Assembly: GCA_040381235.1 (NCBI GenBank)
Contig: JBEIHS010000148.1
Coordinates: 1-12,434 of the forward strand
Direction of reading: 5' to 3'
Source of the DNA: CAIXSC01 sp040381235
GTDB taxonomy: Bacteria > Planctomycetota > Planctomycetia > Pirellulales > Pirellulaceae
Length of the DNA stretch: 12,434 nucleotides
Shown here: piece by piece, positions 7,380 through 12,434 of the stretch
Numbering within the stretch: the first letter of the stretch is position 1
Layout: each line of letters opens with the position of its first letter
Made by a program: the position numbers and the translations under genes
The notes under the pieces: model-generated
What the model was told of the DNA's origin: nothing
Database searches by the model: none
The model's input: only the letters and a program-made list of their open reading frames with translations

Positions 7380-7446
7380 TTTTCGTTTCTCGTTTCTCAG
7401 TTCTCAGTTTTCAGTTCTCAGGTTTCGGTATTCGGTTTTCAGTCAG
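7380..7446 (+). repeat. Degenerate heptamer array TTYTCAG downstream of the DUF11 gene
   Basis: Reading from 7380, the units are TTTTCG, TTTCTCG, TTTCTCAG, TTCTCAG, TTTTCAG, TTCTCAG, GTTTCGG, TATTCGG, TTTTCAG and a final TCAG. The period is seven bases, with one 6-base and one 8-base slip. The array starts 26 bases after the stop codon and follows the YYYYCAG pattern of the array at 101-208, but is T-rich instead of C-rich. Confidence 0.85.
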
Positions 7447-7585
7447 TTTTTTGGTGTGGGACGTGAGTTCCGCTGGGGGAAAGCGGCGCCGTGGGCGCCG
7501 CACTCCAAAATGGGGGCCCGCCGGACGCTCTCTCCGTCGAGTGCGAAACTGCCAACACGTGGTTTCTGAAAACTGAAAAACCGAA
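7431..7585. repeat. Inverted-repeat module (possible miniature element) between convergent genes
   Basis: TTCGGTTTTCAG (7431-7442) is the reverse complement of CTGAAAAACCGAA (7573-7585) apart from one extra A, giving a 12-bp stem around about 130 bases. The ends belong to the two heptamer arrays, so the inverted arrangement may be just two oppositely oriented arrays, or a small mobile-element-like unit. No target-site duplication was found by eye. Confidence 0.5.
7483..7501. terminator. Perfect 8-bp GC hairpin between convergent genes
   Basis: GCGGCGCC (7483-7490) and GGCGCCGC (7494-7501) form a perfect stem with the loop GTG. It sits centrally between the DUF11 gene and the oppositely oriented glycosyltransferase gene, where it could stop transcripts from both sides. 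No T-run follows on either strand, so rho-independent termination is doubtful. Confidence 0.4.
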
Positions 7586-7594
7586 AACTGAAAA
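7566..7594 (-). repeat. Heptamer array TTTTCAG (minus strand) downstream of the glycosyltransferase gene
   Basis: On the plus strand the units are CTGAAAA (7566-7572), CTGAAAA (7573-7579), one extra A, CCGAAAA (7581-7587) and CTGAAAA (7588-7594). On the minus strand this is TTTTCAG repeated with a 7-base period, beginning 14 bases after the glycosyltransferase stop. It is the mirror image of the array at 7380-7446. Confidence 0.85.
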
Positions 7595-7598
7595 CTTC

Positions 7599-7625
7599 CT
7601 CACGCCCCTCACGCCCCTCGCGCCC
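7599..7625. repeat. 9-bp tandem repeat spanning the glycosyltransferase stop codon
   Basis: CTCACGCCC occurs at 7599-7607 and 7608-7616, followed by the variant CTCGCGCCC at 7617-7625. On the minus strand the repeat supplies the stop codon (TGA at 7611-7609) and the last codons of the glycosyltransferase, so its end was apparently shaped by repeat expansion. Confidence 0.85.
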
Positions 7626-8703
7626 TCATCCCCGATTCGGCGCGAGCGAGCAGGCGCTGAGCGGCTTGCGCGACTTGTTCGACTTCGATCCCGCGCATGC
7701 AGGGGTGATCGGCGAGCGGACAGGTCTTGAGGCCGCATGGACCGCATGGGACGGGCTTGAGCAGGCGGATCTCCGACGGGTGGTAGTTGGTTGTCCACTG
7801 CGGATCGATCGGACCCAGCAACGCGACGACCGGCGTTCCCACAGCGGCCGCTAAATGCCGCGGGCCGCTGTCGGTCGTCACCAGCAAATCGCCGCGGCGT
7901 AGCACGGCCTTGAGCGTGCCGATCGCCATATCTTGGCCGGCGAGGCTCACGATGCGGGGATGGTCGAGCTGCCTCGTCCAGTCGGCCGTTTTGTCTTGTT
8001 CGCGCGGCCCGCAGAGCAACAGGACGGCATTCCGCGGGTCTTCAACCAGGCGGCGGCAGAGCGCGAATAACCGGTCCTCGGGCCACCAACGGGACGACGC
8101 GCCCGCCGAATGGTTATTCACACAGATCACTCGCCGGCCCGCCAGCGTGAGGTCCCGCCAAATCCGATCGGCCGCTTGTTCGTCCTTGACCGTTGTGGTG
8201 AGGTCCATCGCCCGCGATGTCACCTCGCACCCCGCCGCGGAGACCACCGCCAAATACTGGTCGAGGGTCGGCCACGGCTTCTTGGTCCACAGCGAGTGTG
8301 GTTCGCGAACACGGTCGGTCAGCAGCCACCGGCGAAGATTGCGGGGAAATCCGATCCGCCGCCGCGCGCCGCTCCGCCAAGCCACCCAAGCCGTGGCCAG
8401 GGAACTCGCGAACAGCACCGCCATGTCGACGCGCAGGGTTCGCAGCCGCTGAATCACCGCCGCCGAATGATGCTCGGCGTTCGTCCCGCGGCGGTCGTAG
8501 GCCACGGTTTCGTCCAGCCAGGGCGTGCCTTCGAGCACGTTGAACAGATTCGGCTTGCCCACGCCCACAATGCGGCTGGGGGCCGGATAGCGATGACGCA
8601 ATTCCCGCAACGCGGGCGTGCACATCGCCACGTCGCCCACCCAGTTGGGCAGGAACACGACAATCGTGTGCGGCTTGGCAGCCGACGCAAGCTTGGTTTC
8701 CAT
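7609..8703 (-). CDS. waaF: Glycosyltransferase family 9, LPS heptosyltransferase II-like
   Basis: Read from the ATG at 8703, a 364-residue GT-B fold enzyme of family GT9. WaaF adds the second L-glycero-D-manno-heptose from ADP-heptose to the inner core of LPS on the cytoplasmic face of the inner membrane. The N-terminal PNWVGD motif (19-24) is characteristic of the heptosyltransferase II group. TTDSGPRH at 276-283 is the nucleotide-sugar binding signature of GT9, and LLGPIDP follows at 295-301. CGPCGLKTCPLADHPCM (320-336) matches the Cys-rich block seen in WaaF-type proteins. An in-frame ATG at 8778 would add a hydrophobic 25-residue segment that GT9 proteins do not need; the start at 8703 has AGGGG upstream. 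Donor specificity cannot be proved from sequence, so the symbol is tentative. Divergent from the aminotransferase, convergent with the DUF11 gene. Confidence 0.85.
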   Translation of the reverse strand: METKLASAAKPHTIVVFLPNWVGDVAMCTPALRELRHRYPAPSRIVGVGKPNLFNVLEGTPWLDETVAYDRRGTNAEHHSAAVIQRLRTLRVDMAVLFASSLATAWVAWRSGARRRIGFPRNLRRWLLTDRVREPHSLWTKKPWPTLDQYLAVVSAAGCEVTSRAMDLTTTVKDEQAADRIWRDLTLAGRRVICVNNHSAGASSRWWPEDRLFALCRRLVEDPRNAVLLLCGPREQDKTADWTRQLDHPRIVSLAGQDMAIGTLKAVLRRGDLLVTTDSGPRHLAAAVGTPVVALLGPIDPQWTTNYHPSEIRLLKPVPCGPCGLKTCPLADHPCMRGIEVEQVAQAAQRLLARAESGMRARGA

Positions 8704-8964
8704 AGCGGCCCCTATCGCAAAAAACGTCGAGCACATCAAGAGGAATACGGTCGCCAACCACGCTCCGCGGGACGGCATGGGCGACCGCCCTGGCGAATAG
8801 GGTGGTATACTGCCAACGGCTGTGCGCGGCAGCCGCCGCGGGCGTCGCGGCGAGCTGGACGTGCCGGCCCGCGCATCCCCGTCCGCCCTGCCCCAGCCCG
8901 TTCAATCGTCACAACGGCCTGCCTTTCCATCGACTCCTCCTTTCACACAGGTGCTGATTCCCCG
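8704..8964. promoter_or_regulatory. Divergent spacer with a TATACT -10-like box for the aminotransferase
   Basis: TATACT at 8806-8811 on the plus strand is a five-of-six match to the -10 consensus in an otherwise GC-rich region. The best -35 candidate, GCGACC at 8781-8786, is poor and 19 bases away. If used, the leader would be about 150 bases long. An AGGTG at 8949-8953 lies 11 bases before the aminotransferase ATG. No clear promoter was seen for the leftward gene. Confidence 0.3.
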
Positions 8965-10077
8965 ATGACCCACGCCTGGATCGCCGATCGAACCAAGACT
9001 TTCGATAGCAGCGGGATTCGCAAGGTGTTCGACCTCGCGGCCAAGATGAAGGATCCGATCAATCTGTCGATCGGCCAGCCCGATTTCGATGTGCCCGAAC
9101 CGGTGAAGGCGGCTTGTATCGACGCGATCCAATCCCGGCGGAACGGATACGCGCTCACGCAAGGCATGCCAGTGCTGCGGGACAAACTGCAAGCCCGGGT
9201 CGACGCCGAGTACGGCCATGCGGACCGCAAGGTGTTCGTCAGTTCGGGCACTAGCGGCGGGCTGGTGCTGGCGATCTGGTCGCTGGTCAACCCGGGCGAC
9301 GAAGTGATCATCTTCGAGCCGTATTTTGTGATGTACGAATCGCTGGTGAAAATGGCCGGCGGCATCCCGGTGCTTATCGACACCTATCCCAACTTCACGA
9401 TCGATCCCGAGCAGGTCGCGCAGGCGATCACGCCGCGGACCAAAATGATCCTGTTCAACAGTCCCGCCAATCCCACCGGGGCCGTGGCCGGCGAGGCCGA
9501 AGTCCGCGGGCTCGCCGACCTGGCGGCCAAACACAACATCGCCTTGATCTCCGACGAAATCTACCGTTACTTCTGCTATGACCAGCCGTTCGTGTCGCCG
9601 GCCCGCTTCAACGACCAGACAGTGGTCATCGACGGGTTTTCCAAGAGCCACGCGATGACGGGCTGGCGGCTCGGCTTCGTGCACGGCCCGCAAGAGATCG
9701 TCCAGACGATGCTGAAGCTTCAGCAGTACACGTTCGTCTGCGCGCCGCAACCGGCCCAGTGGGCGGGCGCGGTGGCCATGGATGTCGACATGAAGGGCTA
9801 CGTCGACGCCTACCGCCGCAAACGCGACCTGCTCGTCGCCGGCCTCCGCGACCAGTACGAGATGGCGCTGCCGGGCGGAGCTTTTTACGCGTTCCCGAAA
9901 GTGCCGCGCGGGACGGCGACCGAGTTCACCGCGAAGGCGATCGAACACAACCTGCTCGTCATCCCGGGGCATATCTTCGGCCGCCGGGATACTCACTTCC
10001 GCATTTCCTACGCCGTCGACGACTCGGTGATCCACCGCGGTATCGCGGCCCTGAACGACTTGGCCAAATCGCTGTGA
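8965..10077 (+). CDS. PLP-dependent aminotransferase, class I/II (aspartate aminotransferase-like)
   Basis: A 370-residue fold-type I aminotransferase. It moves an amino group from an amino acid to a 2-oxo acid through pyridoxal phosphate in the cytosol. The catalytic set is complete: Lys227 in GFSKSHAMTGWR forms the Schiff base, Asp197 and Tyr200 in SDEIY contact the PLP ring, Asn169 is in NSPANPTG, Arg235 binds the phosphate, and Arg346 in HFRISYA binds the substrate carboxylate. INLSIGQPDFDVPEPV near the start is typical of the aspartate aminotransferase I-gamma/AspC-like group, but the substrate cannot be fixed from sequence. The frame stays open upstream to 8110, but that stretch is antisense to the glycosyltransferase; homology begins at MTHAWIADRT, so the ATG at 8965 is chosen. 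Its stop lies only 12 bases from that of the converging SPFH gene. Confidence 0.95.
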   Translation: MTHAWIADRTKTFDSSGIRKVFDLAAKMKDPINLSIGQPDFDVPEPVKAACIDAIQSRRNGYALTQGMPVLRDKLQARVDAEYGHADRKVFVSSGTSGGLVLAIWSLVNPGDEVIIFEPYFVMYESLVKMAGGIPVLIDTYPNFTIDPEQVAQAITPRTKMILFNSPANPTGAVAGEAEVRGLADLAAKHNIALISDEIYRYFCYDQPFVSPARFNDQTVVIDGFSKSHAMTGWRLGFVHGPQEIVQTMLKLQQYTFVCAPQPAQWAGAVAMDVDMKGYVDAYRRKRDLLVAGLRDQYEMALPGGAFYAFPKVPRGTATEFTAKAIEHNLLVIPGHIFGRRDTHFRISYAVDDSVIHRGIAALNDLAKSL

Positions 10078-10089
10078 CCAACCATGGCG

Positions 10090-11529
10090 TTAGTGCGCGT
10101 CGGAACCGCCTAGCGTCTCTTCGACTTTGTCCGCTTGCCACGCGATCGACGTGATGATCTGGTTCATTTCGAACGCCGTGGCGGCATCGGCGAGCTGGTT
10201 GGCTTGCAGCACGATCATGTCGCCGGACGGCGTCGTCACGATCGCGAACGCGCCATGCACCAATTGCGTGTTGAACCGCAGGAGCGCCGTCGCGTTGCGA
10301 TCGGATGCCGGTCCGCAGGTCGAACTGTAGGCGATCAGGGCGTGCCCCCCCTGCCCTCGCCGACTGAAATCGACATTCACGGTCTGTTTCCGTAACGCGG
10401 TGACCGGCACGACAATCGTCCAGTTGTCCCCTTGCTCCTGCACACTCCAGCCGCTCGCCTGCACCACCGATCGCAACATTTGCCGCGGATCCCGCGCGGC
10501 CGGCGACATGCCCGCCCCGAACGGCATCCCCGACGGTTGTAGCTGGGACAGATCAATTCCCGCCGGCCCCATGCCAGCCGGCACCATGCCAGCGGCGGGC
10601 GGGGCAGCGCCGGGCGGGCCGGCGAATGGCGAGCCCGGCGGAGGATAGCCGGCGGCCGCGTACGGACCGGGCGGCCGGCCGGCGTTGAGCATCGCCTGCT
10701 GGATCATGGCCGGCATCAACATCCCGAATCCGGCGCCCATCCCCATGCCCATGGCATTGCCGCCCATCGCACCAGCGCCGCTTTGTTCGGCGAGTTTCGC
10801 CATGCTGTTGGCGGCTTGGAACATCGTGAAAGCATGCAAGTCGCCGATCGCACCCATACTCGACCGCGCGTCGATCGCCCGCTGGACTTCCTCGGGCGGC
10901 GTGATCGCATTGATGAAGAAGTCCACCAATTCCAGGCCGTACTTGCCGAAGTCGTCGGATAACTTCACCCGAGCGGCGGCCGCAAGTTCTTCGAACTTGG
11001 CAGGCAGATCGAGCATCGCGATTTGGGCAGTGCCGATCACATCGGTGAGTTTCGAAACAATCAAGTCCCGCAGCCACGCCGAGACATCCTCGGTGGTGAA
11101 CTTGCCCGAAGTGCCGACGACCTGGTTGACAAACTGAGCCGTCTGGACCACACGGAACGAAAACTTGCCGAACCCGCGCAGCCGCACAATGCCGAAATCC
11201 TTGTCGCGCACCGTGATCGGCTGTTTCGTCCCCCACTTTTGATCCAGGAACGTTTGCTTGCCGACAAAGTACACCTGGGCTTGGAACGGCGATTTCTCCC
11301 ACGGGATGGTCAGCAACCGCGTAAGGATCGGCACGTTCATCGTGGTCAGCGTGTGCCGCCCGGGACCGAACGTGTCAAGCGCCTTGCCATCGCGGAAAAA
11401 GACAGCTTCCTGGTTTTCCTGCACAATCAGTTGGGCGCCCAGCTTGATGTCGCCCGAGCCCTCCGCGGGCACGCGTTGCACCAGCGTATTGCCCGTCCGG
11501 TCAAAGAAATCGATGACTTCCAATCGCAT
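10090..11529 (-). CDS. SPFH domain protein (COG4260/YdjI type) with a YbjN/CesT-like C-terminal module
   Basis: A 479-residue protein in three parts. Residues about 28-245 are an SPFH/band-7-like domain of the YdjI 'virion core protein' group: GAQLIVQENQEAVFFRDGKA, the FGPGRHTLTT turn (54-63), VYFVGKQ, QKWGTKQPI and the LVDFFINAITPPEEVQ helix-strand junction. Residues about 250-345 are Met/Gly- then Pro/Ala/Gly-rich and probably disordered; YdjI-type proteins often carry zinc ribbons after the SPFH domain, and none are present here. Residues about 348-475 start with an amphipathic helix, then strands, then LLRFNTQLVHGAFAIV and a final helix (NQIITSIAWQADKVEETL). This order resembles the YbjN / type III chaperone (CesT) fold; that is inference. 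There is no N-terminal membrane segment, unlike classical stomatins. It follows the helical-protein gene by 37 bases, so the two are probably one operon. The AAGGA 11 bases before the ATG is a loosely spaced ribosome site. Confidence 0.88.
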   Translation of the reverse strand: MRLEVIDFFDRTGNTLVQRVPAEGSGDIKLGAQLIVQENQEAVFFRDGKALDTFGPGRHTLTTMNVPILTRLLTIPWEKSPFQAQVYFVGKQTFLDQKWGTKQPITVRDKDFGIVRLRGFGKFSFRVVQTAQFVNQVVGTSGKFTTEDVSAWLRDLIVSKLTDVIGTAQIAMLDLPAKFEELAAAARVKLSDDFGKYGLELVDFFINAITPPEEVQRAIDARSSMGAIGDLHAFTMFQAANSMAKLAEQSGAGAMGGNAMGMGMGAGFGMLMPAMIQQAMLNAGRPPGPYAAAGYPPPGSPFAGPPGAAPPAAGMVPAGMGPAGIDLSQLQPSGMPFGAGMSPAARDPRQMLRSVVQASGWSVQEQGDNWTIVVPVTALRKQTVNVDFSRRGQGGHALIAYSSTCGPASDRNATALLRFNTQLVHGAFAIVTTPSGDMIVLQANQLADAATAFEMNQIITSIAWQADKVEETLGGSDAH

Positions 11530-11566
11530 GATGAGGATCGTCCTTGGCAGTTGTCAGAGGTTCGGG

Positions 11567-12076
11567 TCAGTCGACGCCATCGAGGATTTCCGCGCGGCGG
11601 CGAAACTGGGCCGCGAGCGCTTCGATCGATTGAATGAGTCGGACGGCGAGTTGACCAGGGGCCGCGTCCGCCGCTCCCAGCCGTTCGAATTGGCTCGTCA
11701 GTTGGTGGACTATGTCGATCAAGCCTTGATCGGCCAAGTAGACCTGATCGAGCTGCTCGGCGCGGATCCGCACGAATCCAAACAAGGGACTGTAGCCGCG
11801 CTCGGCGCTACGGATCGCGCTGATCACGCCGTCGAGTTTCGCCCGAACCCGCTCGAAAGCCGGCAGGTCATCGAGCTTCATGGCAGCCACGAGCGACTGC
11901 AGGTACTCGTCCAAGCCGCGCTTGCCATGCTGCAGTTGGTCGGCGAGCCACTGTCGCAGCAGAAAATCGCTCTCGCGACGGTACTCCTCTTCCAAGTACC
12001 CGCGAAAGCCGGGGATGTACCGCAGGATCGATTCCAGGACATTCCGATCATCCGTGTGGCGTGCTGGATCCACCAT
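11567..12076 (-). CDS. Conserved all-helical hypothetical protein, partner of the SPFH gene
   Basis: A 169-residue soluble protein with no signal or membrane segment, predicted almost wholly helical. Landmarks are IPGFRGYLEEEYRRESD (21-37), a charged DFLLRQWLADQLQ helix and a GYSPLFGF turn (94-101), then RAEQLDQVYLADQGL. I recall no named function; the IPGFRGYL...RRESD pattern looks like a recurring bacterial family, which is an impression and not a search result. The ATG at 12076 is supported by GGAG eight bases upstream. Its place directly before the SPFH gene suggests that the two products form one complex, the helical protein perhaps binding or organising the SPFH oligomer. The ends of the protein are charged and without low complexity, unlike the neighbour. 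Confidence 0.8.
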   Translation of the reverse strand: MVDPARHTDDRNVLESILRYIPGFRGYLEEEYRRESDFLLRQWLADQLQHGKRGLDEYLQSLVAAMKLDDLPAFERVRAKLDGVISAIRSAERGYSPLFGFVRIRAEQLDQVYLADQGLIDIVHQLTSQFERLGAADAAPGQLAVRLIQSIEALAAQFRRRAEILDGVD

Positions 12077-12112
12077 CGCGCGAACTCCGATAAGGCGGTG
12101 AATTTCGCCATT

Positions 12113-12118
12113 ATTCTA
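12113..12118 (-). promoter_or_regulatory. Candidate -10 box for the helical-protein/SPFH operon
   Basis: TAGAAT on the minus strand (12118-12113) matches the -10 consensus at five of six positions and would give a leader of about 30 bases before the ATG at 12076. The -35 position, 17 bases further upstream, is poor (TCGTAG). It is the only AT-rich hexamer of this quality near the start. Confidence 0.35.
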
Positions 12119-12120
12119 GG

Positions 12121-12154
12121 CCCCGGCGCCGTCCGCTACGAGAGCCGGCCGGGG
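12121..12154. repeat. GC inverted repeat upstream of the operon
   Basis: CCCCGGC (12121-12127) pairs with GCCGGGG (12148-12154) across a 20-base loop. It separates the repeat region from the start of the leftward operon. It could end transcription coming from the right, but no T-run is present. Confidence 0.35.
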
Positions 12155-12181
12155 CGACTTGCCCAGCCGCTGGCGTTGGAA

Positions 12182-12288
12182 CAACGCAGGCCTGCGCAAT
12201 AGTCGTGGATCGCTCCGCGATCCAACGGGCGGACCGGAAACGTATGCGCCAGTCGTCCGACACCGTTAGCCGTTTCCCCGCCGTGCAC
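12182..12288. repeat. 107-bp direct repeat, copy 1, with three internal stem-loops
   Basis: This block is identical, base for base, to 12328-12434. Within it, CGCAGGCCTGCG (12185-12196) is a perfect palindrome. TGGATCGC/GCGATCCA (12206-12213 and 12217-12224) forms an 8-bp hairpin with loop TCC. GGCGG-ACC-GGAAACG (12228-12242) pairs with CGTTTCC-CCGCC (12271-12282), forming a 12-bp stem with a 3-base bulge and a 28-base loop. No plausible gene covers it. Confidence 0.95.
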
Positions 12289-12327
12289 CGAAGCGCGGCG
12301 AGGCGCTCTCAGGTGCCGGCGTCGGCC

Positions 12328-12434
12328 CAACGCAGGCCTGCGCAATAGTCGTGGATCGCTCCGCGATCCAACGGGCGGACCGGAAACGTATGCGCCAGTC
12401 GTCCGACACCGTTAGCCGTTTCCCCGCCGTGCAC
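12328..12434. repeat. 107-bp direct repeat, copy 2, running to the window end
   Basis: Perfect copy of 12182-12288 at an offset of 146 bases. The 39 bases between the copies (12289-12327) are unique in the window. The ten bases directly before each copy also agree at seven positions (GGCGTYGG...). The window stops inside or at the end of this copy, so the real repeat unit and copy number cannot be known from here. Confidence 0.95.

Larger units (their letters stand above)
12077..12434. other. Non-coding right end
   Basis: Beyond the start of the helical-protein gene no gene is supported. The space holds the candidate -10 box, a GC inverted repeat and the two 107-bp direct repeats. Short reading frames across it cross the repeats and have no recognisable product. 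Confidence 0.6.

Noticed and set aside
8703..8778. Longer glycosyltransferase with an N-terminal membrane helix from the ATG at 8778
   Set aside because: GT9 enzymes start a few residues before the PNWVGD motif; the extra 25 residues are not part of the family. It cannot be fully excluded.
8110..8964. Open frame upstream of and continuous with the aminotransferase, giving a 655-residue protein
   Set aside because: The stretch is antisense to the well-supported glycosyltransferase and is Arg/Pro/His-rich with no recognisable domain; aminotransferase similarity starts at the ATG at 8965.
8902..10035. Minus-strand frame of 377 codons opposite the aminotransferase
   Set aside because: It lies fully antisense to an enzyme with all catalytic residues; composition is His/Arg/Val-rich and unlike a folded protein.
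11258..12202. Plus-strand frame of 314 codons over the SPFH/helical pair
   Set aside because: Antisense to two supported genes and running into the direct repeat; no domain seen.
12136..12345. Short minus-strand frame across both 107-bp repeats
   Set aside because: It is built from repeat sequence with Arg-rich content and has no supporting ribosome site.
12182..12434. CRISPR or insertion-sequence end
   Set aside because: A 107-base repeat is far too long for CRISPR, only one spacer is present, and there is no transposase or terminal inverted-repeat pair around it.

Overview
The window is a GC-rich bacterial chromosomal segment with ordinary housekeeping and cell-envelope genes. It most resembles a planctomycete of the Pirellulales type. 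That assignment rests on several large exported proteins with Gly/Pro/Ala-rich low-complexity stretches, a DUF11-type surface protein and a LolA-like protein of the kind common in that phylum. There is no rRNA or other marker gene, so it remains an inference. No tRNA, rRNA, CRISPR array, insertion sequence or prophage gene was recognised.

Layout from left to right: (1) 1-88, the last codons of a rightward gene, probably accA. (2) 89-373, a convergent intergenic region with a striking 7-bp tandem array. (3) 374-3575, a leftward four-gene unit in the order LolA-like periplasmic protein, four-helix membrane protein, D-aminoacyl-tRNA deacylase (dtd), CvpA-family membrane protein. (4) 3576-3833, a divergent intergenic region. 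(5) 3834-7353, three rightward genes for exported proteins. The first two are diverged tandem paralogues of one unrecognised domain, and the third ends in a DUF11 domain. (6) 7354-7608, a convergent intergenic region with two inverted 7-bp arrays around a GC hairpin. (7) 7609-8703, a leftward heptosyltransferase-like GT9 glycosyltransferase. (8) 8704-8964, a divergent spacer. (9) 8965-10077, a rightward PLP-dependent aminotransferase. (10) 10090-12076, a leftward pair: an all-helical protein followed by a SPFH protein of the COG4260/YdjI type with a YbjN/CesT-like C-terminal module. (11) 12077-12434, a non-coding end holding two perfect 107-bp direct repeats at a 146-bp period, each able to form three stem-loops.

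How the genes fit together: most products act at the cell envelope. Four are predicted membrane-bound or exported proteins of the left and centre, and GT9 is an LPS-core type enzyme. The SPFH pair probably assembles a cytosolic or membrane-associated scaffold. dtd (translation proofreading), the aminotransferase and accA (fatty-acid synthesis) are metabolic neighbours.

The points most worth a second look are: the YYYYCAG heptamer arrays that follow three different stop codons, always in the sense orientation of the gene; the structured 107-bp repeat at the right end; the SPFH/YbjN-like fusion with its helical partner; and the tandem paralogous exported proteins.
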